Below are positions 41,084 through 49,700 of a DNA stretch of 64,000 nucleotides, piece after piece. The translations under genes and the position numbers were made by a program. The DNA is taken from contig CAWGUU010000007.1 of assembly GCA_963825765.1 (NCBI GenBank), positions 1 to 64,000 on the forward strand, in the 5' to 3' direction. This DNA comes from CAWGUU01 sp963825765 (GTDB taxonomy: Bacteria; Actinomycetota; Acidimicrobiia; Acidimicrobiales; AC-14). Position 1 is the stretch's first letter; each line of letters opens with the position of its first letter. The notes beneath the pieces were generated by a model. The model ran no database searches and was not told the DNA's origin. It worked only from the letters and a program-made list of their open reading frames with translations.

Positions 41084-43227
41084 AGCGCCCGAAGACCAGT
41101 GGAAGTCCGAGGCGGTTGGCGGCGGGCACGACCCTCGTTGCCCTGGGCGCGGTCATGGCCCTGTCGGCGGCGCTACCGACACCGGCGTCGGCCCAGGGCA
41201 GCGGTCCCCAGATCCCCCGCCTGGTGTTCGTCTCCCAGACGCCGTGGGCGGGCGCCGGCAGCGAGTTCGCGCTGCGGTTCCGGGTCGATCGACCGCCCGG
41301 GCCGTCGAACCTCGAGGTCGCGATCAGCATCTACCCGGCGGTGGCCACCCGGTCGGAGTTCGCCGGCACCCTCCAGGACAAGGTCTTCGGGCAGCCGGTG
41401 ATGCCCACCGCGGTGTTCCCCCTCGGCGCCCTGCCCACCGAGGCCGGCGGCGACATGACCGTCACCGTGCCCCTCGACCTGGGCCGCCGCCCGGCCGGCG
41501 TGATGCCGGTGCGGCTGGTCCTGCGGGCGCGGGACGACGGGTCGGTGCTCGACCGCCTCAACACCCACCTCGTCTACCTGCCCGATCCGGTCGAGGGCCC
41601 CAAGCTCGGCGTGTCGTTCGTCCTGCCGGTCCACGAGCTCCCCGGCCTGCAGCCCGACGGCACCCGCAAGCTGGCCGACGGCGAGGACCTGACCAGCCTG
41701 GCCCAGGGCATCGAGGCCGCCCGAGCCCTGCCGGTCAGCCTGGTGCCGACGCCCGAGACCGTCTCCGCCCTCGTCGCCAGCGACGACAGCCAGGCCGGCA
41801 CCGTCCTCAACGCGTTGCGGGGTGCGGCGGCCGACCGCCCGCTGCTCGCCGGCTCGTACGTGCCGACCAGCCTGCCCGCCCTGAAGGCGGGCGGCCTCGA
41901 CGGGGAGGTGGCCGGCCAGCTGGAGCGGGGCCGGTCCACCCTCACCGAGGGGCTGCGGGCCAACCCTGATCCGCTCACCTGGGTGGCCCAGCAGCCGCTC
42001 GACGCGGCCACGCTCGACCTCCTGGCCAGCCGGGGCATCGACCAGGTGGTGGCGACGGAGACGCCGGGTCTCACGCCCATCCCCGACCAGCTGGTCACGC
42101 TCACCCGGCCCTTCCGGCTGGCGGGCCAACGCGAGACGGTGCAGGGGGCGGTGGCCGATGCCGGCCTGGCCGCCCACTTCGACGGCGGCAACCAGGCCCT
42201 ACGGGCCACCCAGCTGCTGGCCGACCTCGCCGTCATCTACCTTGACTTCCCCGACGAACGCCGCGGCGTCGTGGCCGTCCCCCCTCGGGACTGGCGCCTG
42301 AACCGTGCCTTCGTCGACACCCTCGTCAAGGGCCTCACCGGCAACCCCCAGGTGGAAGCCGTCAGTCTCGACGCCTTCTTCGCCAACGTGGCGCCGGCCA
42401 CCAGCCGGGGCGTCCCGCTGGTGCGGCGCCCGGCCGTCGGCCTCGACGACGACCTCACCGACAGGGTCACCGAGCTCCGTGCCGGGCGATCCCGCCTCGA
42501 CTCGCTCGGGTCCGTGCTGGGGCCCACCAACGCCCTGTCCGGCACCCTCGACGAGCGCCTGCTGGTGGCCCAGTCCGACGATCTGCGCACGGCCCACCAG
42601 CGCGACCTCTACCTCCAGGGCGTGCAGGCCACGATAGAGCAGCAGTTCGACGCCGTCGACATGCCCGAAGGCCGCTCGATCACCCTGACGGCGCGGGAAG
42701 GCGAGATCCCGGTGACCTTCCAGAACCACACCGGGCACCCCTTGAAGGTGGTCGTGAGGCTGCAGAGCGACAAACTCGAGTTCCCGGCCGGCACCACCAA
42801 GACCCTGGACCTGACGCGGTTGAACACCACCGAGCGCTTCCCCGTGGTCACACGAGCGTCGGGGACGTTCCCGATCCGGATCGTGCTGGAGTCGCCCGAC
42901 GGCAAGCTGACCATCGGGCGGGCTCAGCTCACCGTCCGCTCGACGGCCACGTCGGGCCTGGGCGTGTTCATCTCCACCGGCGCGGTGCTGTTCCTCGCGC
43001 TGTGGTGGGGTCGCCACACGGTGAAGGGACGGCGGGCCCGGCGGCTGGTCGAGACGCCGGTCCTGACGCCGACCGACGAGCCGGTTCCCCCGCCGCCCCC
43101 GCCACCGAGCCCGCAGGTGACCGCTCCGGCGCCCGCGCCCAGCCCCGCGCCCGGCGCGTCCAACGGCCACGGCGAGAAGACCGACGGCAGGCCGGTTCCG
43201 ACGCCCGGGACGCTTGGGGGAGGATGA
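41080..43227 (+). CDS. DUF6049 family secreted, membrane-anchored protein
   Basis: 715 residues from ATG 41080. A signal peptide (LVALGAVMALSAALPTPASA-QG) is followed by a large exported part (FVSQTPWAGAGSEFALRFRV, LGVSFVLPVHELPGLQPDGT, LLAGSYVPTSLPALKAGGLD, GIDQVVATETPGLTPIPDQL). One membrane helix near the end (LGVFISTGAVLFLALWWGRH) leads into a Pro-rich cytoplasmic tail. The family is restricted to Actinobacteria and normally lies before murJ in the sigM region. Its function is unknown; an envelope or peptidoglycan role is inferred. Here murJ does not follow it. Confidence 0.85.
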   Translation: MKRPKTSGSPRRLAAGTTLVALGAVMALSAALPTPASAQGSGPQIPRLVFVSQTPWAGAGSEFALRFRVDRPPGPSNLEVAISIYPAVATRSEFAGTLQDKVFGQPVMPTAVFPLGALPTEAGGDMTVTVPLDLGRRPAGVMPVRLVLRARDDGSVLDRLNTHLVYLPDPVEGPKLGVSFVLPVHELPGLQPDGTRKLADGEDLTSLAQGIEAARALPVSLVPTPETVSALVASDDSQAGTVLNALRGAAADRPLLAGSYVPTSLPALKAGGLDGEVAGQLERGRSTLTEGLRANPDPLTWVAQQPLDAATLDLLASRGIDQVVATETPGLTPIPDQLVTLTRPFRLAGQRETVQGAVADAGLAAHFDGGNQALRATQLLADLAVIYLDFPDERRGVVAVPPRDWRLNRAFVDTLVKGLTGNPQVEAVSLDAFFANVAPATSRGVPLVRRPAVGLDDDLTDRVTELRAGRSRLDSLGSVLGPTNALSGTLDERLLVAQSDDLRTAHQRDLYLQGVQATIEQQFDAVDMPEGRSITLTAREGEIPVTFQNHTGHPLKVVVRLQSDKLEFPAGTTKTLDLTRLNTTERFPVVTRASGTFPIRIVLESPDGKLTIGRAQLTVRSTATSGLGVFISTGAVLFLALWWGRHTVKGRRARRLVETPVLTPTDEPVPPPPPPPSPQVTAPAPAPSPAPGASNGHGEKTDGRPVPTPGTLGGG

Positions 43228-43256
43228 CCGTCCCGAGACCAGGAGGAGGCTGAACC

Positions 43257-44108
43257 ATGGGTGTGGTCCGCGTGGTGACCGACAGCAGCTGTGACCTGCC
43301 CGCCAAGGAGGTGCGGGAGCACGACATCACCGTGGTGCCCCTCACCATCCGCTTCGGGGAGGACGAGTTCGTCGACGGTCGCGATCTCACCCCCGCCCAG
43401 TTCTGGGCCCGGTGCGCCAGCTCCTCGGTGCTGCCCTCCACCGCCGCGCCCGCGCCCGGCGCGTTCGAGGAGGCCTTCCGGGCGGCGGCGGCCGCGGGAG
43501 CCGACGGCGTCGTGTGCATCAACCTCTCGTCACTGCTGTCGGCGACGATCCAGGCCGCCGAGGCCGCGGCCCGGGCGGTGGCCGGCGAGGTGGCGGTGAG
43601 GGTCGTCGACTCCAAGTCGGTCACGATGGGTCTCGGCACGATCGTCCTGGAGGCGGCCCGCCGGGCGGAGGCGGGAGCCAGCGTCGACGAAGTGGCCGAC
43701 GTGGCCCAAAACCTGGCCCGGCGGACCCGTGTCCACGGCGCCCTCGACACCCTCGAGAACCTCAAGAAGGGCGGCCGCATCGGCAAGGCCCAGGCCCTGC
43801 TCGGCTCCATCCTGTCGGTCAAGCCGGTCATCGAGGTGCGCAACGGCGAGGTGGAGCCGGGGCCCAAGGTGCGCACCCGGGGCCGGGCCCTGCAGTACCT
43901 GGTCGACAAGGTGGTGGCCGAGCCGGCGGTCGAGAACCTCGCCGTCATGCACGGCGACGCCCCCGACGTCGACCAGCTGCTGGCCCTGCTGGCTCCCCAC
44001 TACCCATTGGACCGCATCGTCGTCGGCGACCTCGGGGCGGTCGTAGGTAGCCATGCCGGTCCCCGTACCATCGGGGTGGCGTTCCAGGTGCCGGGCACCG
44101 GCCCCTGA
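43257..44108 (+). CDS. DegV family fatty-acid-binding protein
   Basis: 283 residues from ATG 43257 with an AGGAGGAGG ribosome site. Family motifs: VRVVTDSSCDLPAKEVREHD, VVPLTIRFGEDEFVDGRDLT, a Thr/Ser-rich PSTAAPAPGAF, VCINLSSLLSATIQAAEAAA, VRVVDSKSVTMGLGTIVLEA, LDTLENLKKGGRIGKAQALL, SILSVKPVIEVRNGEVEP. DegV (FakB-like) proteins hold a fatty acid for phosphorylation by FakA or for transport. No fakA gene is in this window. The gene lies 29 bp after the DUF6049 gene and is inserted where murJ is usually found. Confidence 0.9.
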   Translation: MGVVRVVTDSSCDLPAKEVREHDITVVPLTIRFGEDEFVDGRDLTPAQFWARCASSSVLPSTAAPAPGAFEEAFRAAAAAGADGVVCINLSSLLSATIQAAEAAARAVAGEVAVRVVDSKSVTMGLGTIVLEAARRAEAGASVDEVADVAQNLARRTRVHGALDTLENLKKGGRIGKAQALLGSILSVKPVIEVRNGEVEPGPKVRTRGRALQYLVDKVVAEPAVENLAVMHGDAPDVDQLLALLAPHYPLDRIVVGDLGAVVGSHAGPRTIGVAFQVPGTGP

Positions 44109-44155
44109 CCGCTACCCACCATGACGAACCCCACCACCCACCACCGCCCCCGCCC

Positions 44156-45646
44156 GTGGTCCTAGCCGCCGACCGCCTGGTCGGGGGGCGCTACCGCCTT
44201 CGCCACGAGATCGCCCGGGGGGGCATGGCCGAGGTGTGGGAGGCGGAGGACTCGGTGCTTGGCCGGGCGGTGGCGGTCAAGCTGCTGCTGCCCGAGCTGG
44301 CCGCCGACCCCTCGTTCCTGGAGCGGTTCCGCCGGGAGGCCATCGCCGCCGCCCGGCTGGCGCACCCCAACGTGGTCGGCATCTTCGACACCGGCATCGA
44401 CGACGGCCTGGCCTACATCGTCATGGAGCTGGTGGACGGCCGGACCCTGCGCGAGACGCTCATGGAGCGGGGGGCGCTGCCGCCGGCCGAGGCGGTGGAC
44501 GTCGCCGCCCAGGTGGCGGGCGCCCTGGAGTACGCCCACAAGGCCGGCATCGTCCACCGGGACGTCAAGCCGGCCAACATCCTGCTGTGCGGCGACGGGC
44601 GGGTGAAGGTGGCCGACTTCGGCATCGCCAAGGCGGCGGCCACCGAGGGCGTCCGAGCCGACGACCTCACCAGCACCGGCGCCGTCGTCGGCACCGCCAA
44701 GTACCTGTCGCCCGAGCAGGTCGACGGCCGGCCCGTCGACGGCCGCAGCGACGTCTACGCCCTCGGCGTCGTCCTCTACGAGATGCTCTGTGGCCGTCCG
44801 CCCTTCGTGGGCGACACCGACATGGCCATCGGCATCCAGCACCTCGACCGCAAGCCGTTGAGCCCCCGCCAGGTCAAGGCCGGCATCCCCAAGCCGCTGG
44901 AGGCCATCGTCCTGCGGGCCATGGCCAAGGCCCCCGACCACCGCTACGCCAGCGCCGCCGCCATGCAGAGCGCGCTCCTCTCGGTCGACCTGCGGTCCGA
45001 CGACGCGGTGCCGATGATCGTCAGGGACGACACCCCGGCCCGAGGCGTCCCGCAGACCTTCGCCCAGAGCGAGCGGTCCTGGATCGTTCCGACCGCCGTC
45101 ATCGTGATGGTGGCGGTGGCGCTCGGCATCGTCGGCGTCCTGTTCGCCCGGTCCGGCACCGGTCAGCGGCTGCTCGGGGAGACACCGGACAAAGGGGGGA
45201 CGGCGTCCGGCGTGGCGGTGACGATCGCCAGTGCCAAGTCGTTCGACCCCGACGGCGACGGTTCCGAGCACGAGGACGAGGTCTCGCACCTGTTCGACAG
45301 CGACCCGACCACGACGTGGTCCACCTCCCGGTACGGCGGTCCGCACTTCGCGGGCCTCAAGCCGGGCGTGGGATTCGTGCTCCAGCTCGACGGTGCCCAC
45401 CGGTTGGGTGGGCTGAAGGTGAGCGGGGCCAGCAAAGGCTGGAGCGCCGAGGTGGCCGTGTCCGAGACCGTCCACCAGAACCGGGCCGGTTGGGGCCAGG
45501 CGGCGGACGCCAAGGCGGGGATCGACGGCTCGGCCACGTTCGACCTGGGCGGGCGGACCGGCTCTGCCGTCCTCGTCTGGATCACCGACCCCGGGGGGGG
45601 CAACACCTCGGTGACCGTCGGCGAGGTCGAGGTCACCGGCGGCTGA
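44156..45646 (+). CDS. Membrane Ser/Thr protein kinase with discoidin-like extracellular domain
   Basis: 496 residues from GTG 44156. The kinase domain (about 8-265) has the Gly loop IARGGMAEVWEAED, catalytic Lys in AVAVKLLLPEL, HRDVKPANILLCGDGRVKVA with DFG, an activation segment GTAKYLSPEQV and DVYALGVVLYEMLCGRPPFV. One membrane helix follows (PTAVIVMVAVALGIVGVLFA). The external part of about 150 residues begins VAVTIASAKSFDPDGDGSEH and has the DSDPTTTWSTSRYGG signature of discoidin (F5/8C)-like domains. It could report on wall sugars. In mycobacteria a kinase-like domain and such a domain are parts of the MurJ-family protein at this locus; here there is no MurJ part. Confidence 0.88.
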   Translation: MVLAADRLVGGRYRLRHEIARGGMAEVWEAEDSVLGRAVAVKLLLPELAADPSFLERFRREAIAAARLAHPNVVGIFDTGIDDGLAYIVMELVDGRTLRETLMERGALPPAEAVDVAAQVAGALEYAHKAGIVHRDVKPANILLCGDGRVKVADFGIAKAAATEGVRADDLTSTGAVVGTAKYLSPEQVDGRPVDGRSDVYALGVVLYEMLCGRPPFVGDTDMAIGIQHLDRKPLSPRQVKAGIPKPLEAIVLRAMAKAPDHRYASAAAMQSALLSVDLRSDDAVPMIVRDDTPARGVPQTFAQSERSWIVPTAVIVMVAVALGIVGVLFARSGTGQRLLGETPDKGGTASGVAVTIASAKSFDPDGDGSEHEDEVSHLFDSDPTTTWSTSRYGGPHFAGLKPGVGFVLQLDGAHRLGGLKVSGASKGWSAEVAVSETVHQNRAGWGQAADAKAGIDGSATFDLGGRTGSAVLVWITDPGGGNTSVTVGEVEVTGG

Positions 45647-45724
45647 CCGGCGGGGCTCCGATCGGTACGCCGGCCTCCTCGGTACGCTGGCCCGATCGCA
45701 GACGACCGCAGCGACGCAGCCCTG

Positions 45725-46306
45725 GTGGTGGCGGCGCAGGACGGTGATCGCAACGCCCTCGACACCCTCCTGCGGCGCCACCACGACCGCATCTACGCGC
45801 TGTGCCGCCGGATCACCGGCAGCGACGCCGACGGTGCCGACGCCTGCCAGGAGGCGCTGATGGCGATCGTGCGGGGACTGGACCGCTTCGACGGGCGGGC
45901 GGCGTTCGGCACGTGGGCCTACCGGGTGGCCACCAACGCCTGCCTGGACGAGCTGCGCCGCCGGCGTCGGCGCCCCGAGCCGGGCCTCCCCGCGGACGCC
46001 GGCGAGCCTGGCACACCGGTGAGCAGGGGCGAGGCCAGTACACCCGTTGGCAGGGATGCCTTCGGGGCGGTCGACACCCGCCTGGTCGTCGACGCCGCGC
46101 TGGGCCAGCTCCCCACCGATTTTCGGGTTGCAGTCGTCCTGCGTGACCTCTGCGGCCTGGCCTACGACGAGATCGCCGAGATGACGGGCGTCCCCGTGGG
46201 CACGGTGCGCTCCCGCATCGCCCGGGGCCGGGCCGCCCTCGTGCCCCTGCTCTCCCCCGGCGGGAACGCGCCGGGGGGCCGCCAACGTCCAAAGCCCAGG
46301 ACATGA
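45725..46306 (+). CDS. sigM: ECF-type RNA polymerase sigma factor (SigM-like)
   Basis: 193 residues counted from GTG 45725. Region 2 is VVAAQDGDRNALDTLLRRHH followed by DRIYALCRRITGSDADGADA, CQEALMAIVRGLDRFDGRAA and FGTWAYRVATNACLDELRRR. Region 4 is LVVDAALGQLPTDFRVAVVL, RDLCGLAYDEIAEMTGVPVG, TVRSRIARGRAAL. It directs RNA polymerase to stress promoters and sits in the SigM position of the actinobacterial block. Conserved sequence seems to begin about ten codons earlier (ADDRSDAALVV) at an ATC triplet at 45695, with no canonical start there. The anti-sigma gene overlaps by ATGA. Confidence 0.88.
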   Translation: MVAAQDGDRNALDTLLRRHHDRIYALCRRITGSDADGADACQEALMAIVRGLDRFDGRAAFGTWAYRVATNACLDELRRRRRRPEPGLPADAGEPGTPVSRGEASTPVGRDAFGAVDTRLVVDAALGQLPTDFRVAVVLRDLCGLAYDEIAEMTGVPVGTVRSRIARGRAALVPLLSPGGNAPGGRQRPKPRT

Positions 46307-47217
46307 ACGAGCACCCCGAATTCGAGGCCCTGAGCGCCTTCGTCGACGGCGAGGCCTCGCAGTGGCGACGCCACGTCGACGCCTGCGACCTGTGCCTGGC
46401 CGACGTCGCCCGCCTGCGGGCGGTCCGCGCCGCCATCGGCCAGCCGGTGCCGCCAGTGGCCGACGACGTGAAGGAGCGGTCGATCGCCCGAGCCCTGGAC
46501 GCCTTCATCCCGTCGCCGGCGTCGGCGGTCGCTGAAAGTGGCGACACCCGCACTCCTCGCGTCGCCGGTACTCCCCGTGTCCGCCCGCTGCCTCCGGTCG
46601 AGGACCGGCCGCACGTCGTCGCCCCGCCTGCGCCCCGCCGTCGGGTGAACGGTCCCTGGGTGGCGCTGGGCTCGGTGGCGGCGGTGCTGCTGGCCGTCGT
46701 GGTCGGCGCCGCCGTCCTGCGGGGGCCCGGCGGTGGGGGTGAGGGCACCCAGACCCTCGCCTCGGGGACACCCGACTCGACTGCGGAGTCGGGCGCGGCG
46801 GCGCCGGGCTACGACCTCCGCCAGTCGTCCCCCGCCGGCGCCGGCGGGGTGACGGGCCCCGACCTGGGCCCGATCGACGACGCCGCGCAGCTGGCGGCCA
46901 AGGCCGGCAGTGGCGTCCGTGCCACGGAGCGGGCAGCCTCGGCACCGACACCTGCGCCAGCCCTGGCCCCCGGTGCCGCTCTGGACAGCAGCGTGGCAGG
47001 GGTAGCAGGCACATCGGTGGGCACCCGGCCGTGCGAGGAGCAGGTCCGCACGGCCAGGCCCGAGTTGCGGGAGGTCGTCTACTTCGCCACCGCCACCACC
47101 GGGGGCCGGCCGGCGTTCGTCCTGGGCTTCGCCACCGGGCCGGACCCGGCCCCGGTCACTCTTCTGCTGGTGGCTCAGGAGGGGTGCGGGGTCGTCGCCG
47201 AAGCGTCGTTGCCCTGA
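46303..47217 (+). CDS. Zinc-binding anti-sigma factor
   Basis: 304 residues. The N-terminal domain carries the ZAS motif: HPEFEALSAFVDGEASQWRR, then HVDACDLC (His-x3-Cys-x2-Cys). It is followed by a long Pro/Arg linker, one membrane helix (PWVALGSVAAVLLAVVVGAA) and an exported C-terminal domain with two cysteines (RPCEEQ and EGCGVV). It should bind and inhibit the sigma factor encoded just upstream until an envelope or redox signal arrives. The start ATG overlaps the sigma-gene stop. Its 3' end overlaps the convergent membrane-protein gene by 62 bp. Confidence 0.85.
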   Translation: MNEHPEFEALSAFVDGEASQWRRHVDACDLCLADVARLRAVRAAIGQPVPPVADDVKERSIARALDAFIPSPASAVAESGDTRTPRVAGTPRVRPLPPVEDRPHVVAPPAPRRRVNGPWVALGSVAAVLLAVVVGAAVLRGPGGGGEGTQTLASGTPDSTAESGAAAPGYDLRQSSPAGAGGVTGPDLGPIDDAAQLAAKAGSGVRATERAASAPTPAPALAPGAALDSSVAGVAGTSVGTRPCEEQVRTARPELREVVYFATATTGGRPAFVLGFATGPDPAPVTLLLVAQEGCGVVAEASLP

Positions 47218-47560
47218 GCGCAGCCGCCACGGCACCCAGGGCCACCGCCAACCAGCCCTCCCAACCGACGCTCGACAGCCGGTGGCCGGTCGCGGTCCGG
47301 GCCGCGATCAGCAGGCCGCCCACGGTGCAGATCGCACAGGCCACAGCCAGCAGCACGTCGCGGCCTCGGTTCACGGCCACCGCCGCCTCCCCGACGAACA
47401 GGCCCACGACGACGCCCGCCGCCACGATGATCAGCCCGTCGAAGGCGTACTCCCCCAGCGCCACCCCCGCCACGACGCCGACGGCAGCGGCGGCCAGGAT
47501 GGCGAGGGCTCGGCGTACGCCAGGCCGTGGACGAGCCGGGGGGGAGGCGTGGCCGGTCAC
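47156..47560 (-). CDS. Small integral membrane protein, hypothetical
   Basis: 134 residues from GTG 47560: VTGHASPPARPRPGVRRALA, then four hydrophobic segments (ILAAAAVGVVAGVALGEYAF, LIIVAAGVVVGLFVGEAAVA, VLLAVACAICTVGGLLIAAR, GWLAVALGAVAAALRATTL). I do not recognise a family. A TACCCT hexamer (47572-47567, minus strand) ends 6 nt before the GTG, and there is no Shine-Dalgarno sequence, so the mRNA is probably leaderless. It is divergent from the Pro-rich membrane protein gene with only 22 bp between the start codons. Confidence 0.65.
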   Translation of the reverse strand: MTGHASPPARPRPGVRRALAILAAAAVGVVAGVALGEYAFDGLIIVAAGVVVGLFVGEAAVAVNRGRDVLLAVACAICTVGGLLIAARTATGHRLSSVGWEGWLAVALGAVAAALRATTLRRRPRTPPEPPAEE

Positions 47561-47582
47561 ATGGGAAGGGTAGGCTGAGGTC
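47561..47582. promoter_or_regulatory. Overlapping divergent leaderless promoters
   Basis: On the plus strand TAGGCT (47571-47576) is followed by 6 nt and GTG 47583. On the minus strand TACCCT (47572-47567) is followed by 6 nt and GTG 47560. The two -10 hexamers share 2 bp, so both genes cannot readily be initiated at the same moment. Confidence 0.5.
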
Positions 47583-48242
47583 GTGGCGGATGCTCCCGAT
47601 CCGGGCTCGACCGGCGCCGGCCCGCCTGCCGCGGCTGACGCCCCGCGTGCCGCGGATGGTGTGTCGACTCCGAAACCGCCTGTCCCCACGTCTCCTCCTC
47701 CCGCGTCCCCGCCGGCGACTGCGGCCGCCGCTCCGCCGACGACGCCGTCACCCGCGCCACCCAGAGCGCCTGCTGCGCCACCGAAGGTGACAGCCGCGTC
47801 CACGCCCACCCTGCCCGCGGCCCCGCCTCCACCGACCGCGACGGCACCGAGGCCGGTGGCGCCCGCCGCCTCCCCGCCGCCTCCCCGATCCACGCCGCCG
47901 CCCCCGCGGTCCACGACCACGTCCACCACCACCACCCAGGCCGGCTCCCCCAAGCCCGACTGGACCGTCCAGGTGGCGGGCCAGATCGACAGCCTGGTCG
48001 ACACCATCAGGTCGAACACCTCCGACCGCCTGGTCCGCGTGGCCCGGATGATCGTGTACGGCCTGCTCGTCGCCGTCATGGGCACCATGGCCGTGATCGT
48101 GCTCATCATCGGCGCCATCCGGGTCCTCGATCGTCTCCTGCCCTACGAGGTGTGGCTGCCCTACCTCATCCTGGGCGCAATATTCCTGGCTGCGGGGCTG
48201 TTCCTGTGGTCGAAGCGGTCGGCCTCCCCGGCCGGCTCCTGA
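47583..48242 (+). CDS. Proline-rich protein with two C-terminal membrane helices
   Basis: 219 residues from GTG 47583. Residues 1-125 are almost wholly Pro/Ala/Ser/Thr (PPPPRSTPPPPRSTTTSTTT). A short amphipathic part (DWTVQVAGQIDSLVDTIRSN) is followed by two membrane segments (MIVYGLLVAVMGTMAVIVLI, WLPYLILGAIFLAAGLFLW). The C-terminal part resembles the small phage-holin-superfamily/Act_PP membrane proteins that lie upstream of trxB in Actinobacteria; their role is unknown. It is 22 bp before trxB and likely in its transcript. Confidence 0.7.
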   Translation: MADAPDPGSTGAGPPAAADAPRAADGVSTPKPPVPTSPPPASPPATAAAAPPTTPSPAPPRAPAAPPKVTAASTPTLPAAPPPPTATAPRPVAPAASPPPPRSTPPPPRSTTTSTTTTQAGSPKPDWTVQVAGQIDSLVDTIRSNTSDRLVRVARMIVYGLLVAVMGTMAVIVLIIGAIRVLDRLLPYEVWLPYLILGAIFLAAGLFLWSKRSASPAGS

Positions 48243-48264
48243 CCGCGACAGGAAGGACCTCCAC

Positions 48265-49242
48265 GTGAGCGCCGTGCACGACGTCGTCATCATCGGTTCC
48301 GGCCCGGCCGGCCTCACCGCCGCCATCTACGCCGCCCGCGCCAACCTGGCGCCCCTCGTGATCGAGGGCGAGCTGTCGTCCACCGGCGACCAGCCCGGTG
48401 GCCAGCTCATGCTCACGACCGACGTCGAGAACTACCCCGGCTTCGTCCAGGGCATCCAGGGGCCGGAGCTCATGCACACCTTCCGGGCCCAGGCCGCCCG
48501 CTTCGGCGCCGACTTCCTCACCGAGAAGGCCACACGGGTCGACCTCTCGGTGCGTCCCTTCGCGGTGGAGGTGGGTGACGTCAGCTACCGGGCCCGCTCG
48601 GTCATCGTCTCCACCGGGGCCAAGGCCAAGATGCTCGGCCTCGACGACGAGCGCCGCCTGCTCGGCCACGGGGTGTCGACGTGCGCCACCTGCGACGGCT
48701 TCTTCTTCAAGGGCGAGACCATCGCGGTGGTCGGCGGGGGCGACTCGGCCCTGGAGGAGGCGACGTTCCTCACCAAGTTCGCCGACAAGGTCTACGTCAT
48801 CCACCGCCGCGACCAGCTGCGGGCGTCGAAGATCATGCAGGACCGGGCCCACAGGAACGCCAAGATCGAGTTCGTGTGGAACTCGGTGGTCGTGGGGGTC
48901 GAGGGCGACACCCTGGTCGAGGGGCTGCGGGTCAAGGACGTGCACACCGGCGAGGAGCGCACGCTGGAGATCGCCGGGCTCTTCGTCGCCATCGGCCACG
49001 TTCCCAACACCGAGCTCTTCGTCGGACAGCTCGACATGGACGAGAACGGCTACCTCCTCACCACCACCGGCACCCGCACCAACGTGGAGGGCGTGTTCGC
49101 CGCCGGCGACGTCGCCGACCACGTCTACCGCCAGGCCATCACCGCCGCCGGCACCGGCTGCATGGCCGCCATCGACGCCGAGCGGTGGCTCGAGGCCCAG
49201 CCCCACGAGCACGAGATCCTGTCGACCCCCACGGAGTGGTGA
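48265..49242 (+). CDS. trxB: Thioredoxin reductase
   Basis: 325 residues from GTG 48265 behind AGGAAGGA. An FAD-binding Rossmann start (VVIIGSGPAGLTAAIYAARA), the FAD site GGQLMLTTDVENYPGF, the redox centre CATC within VSTCATCDGFFFKGETIAVV, the NADPH fold VVGGGDSALEEATFLTKF, HRRDQLRASKI, and the FAD-binding end GVFAAGDVADHVYRQAITAA are all present. It reduces thioredoxin with NADPH. The standard partner trxA follows after 92 bp, as in mycobacteria and Streptomyces. Confidence 0.96.
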   Translation: MSAVHDVVIIGSGPAGLTAAIYAARANLAPLVIEGELSSTGDQPGGQLMLTTDVENYPGFVQGIQGPELMHTFRAQAARFGADFLTEKATRVDLSVRPFAVEVGDVSYRARSVIVSTGAKAKMLGLDDERRLLGHGVSTCATCDGFFFKGETIAVVGGGDSALEEATFLTKFADKVYVIHRRDQLRASKIMQDRAHRNAKIEFVWNSVVVGVEGDTLVEGLRVKDVHTGEERTLEIAGLFVAIGHVPNTELFVGQLDMDENGYLLTTTGTRTNVEGVFAAGDVADHVYRQAITAAGTGCMAAIDAERWLEAQPHEHEILSTPTEW

Positions 49243-49334
49243 TGGGCCCGACCTCACGCGGAATCCCCCGGCGGGAAGAGACGTTCACCGAAGCACAGAG
49301 AGAGGCTCTCTCCCAGCAACCCAGGAGGCAGAAC

Positions 49335-49673
49335 ATGGCCGAGGGACTCGACGTCCTCACCGACAGCACCTTCGACGAGGAGGTGGGCGCCACCGACGTC
49401 CCCATGATCGTCGACTTCTGGGCCGAGTGGTGCAGCCCCTGCCGCCTGGTGGCGCCCATCCTGGAGCAGATCGCGGCCGAGCACGTGGGTGCCCTGCGGG
49501 TGGTGAAGTGCAACGTCGACGACAACCCCGGCGTCACCCGCCGCTACGAGATCATGAGCATCCCCACCATGATGGTGTTCAAGGACGGTGTGGCCAAGAA
49601 GCGCATCGTCGGCGCCAAGGGCAAGACCCAGCTCCTCGAGGACCTGTCCGAGTTCATCGGCGGCGCCGGGTAG
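49335..49673 (+). CDS. trxA: Thioredoxin
   Basis: 112 residues from ATG 49335 with an AGGAGG site (an upstream ATG at 49242 overlapping trxB is less likely). The thioredoxin fold has FDEEVGATDVPMIVDFWAEW, the active site WCSPC, LEQIAAEHVGALRVVKCNVD, and the cis-Pro loop IMSIPTMMVFKDGVAKKRIV. The active site is W-C-S-P-C rather than the usual W-C-G-P-C, a change that should alter redox potential slightly. It is reduced by the TrxB encoded upstream. A hairpin at 49683-49700 ends the transcript. Confidence 0.95.
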   Translation: MAEGLDVLTDSTFDEEVGATDVPMIVDFWAEWCSPCRLVAPILEQIAAEHVGALRVVKCNVDDNPGVTRRYEIMSIPTMMVFKDGVAKKRIVGAKGKTQLLEDLSEFIGGAG

Positions 49674-49682
49674 TCGTTCGCT

Positions 49683-49700
49683 CCGCGTCGAATGACGCGG
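49683..49700 (+). terminator. Hairpin after trxA
   Basis: CCGCGTC (49683-49689) and GACGCGG (49694-49700) form a perfect 7-bp stem around GAAT, 9 bp after the trxA stop. There is no U-run, as is common in Actinobacteria. Confidence 0.5.
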
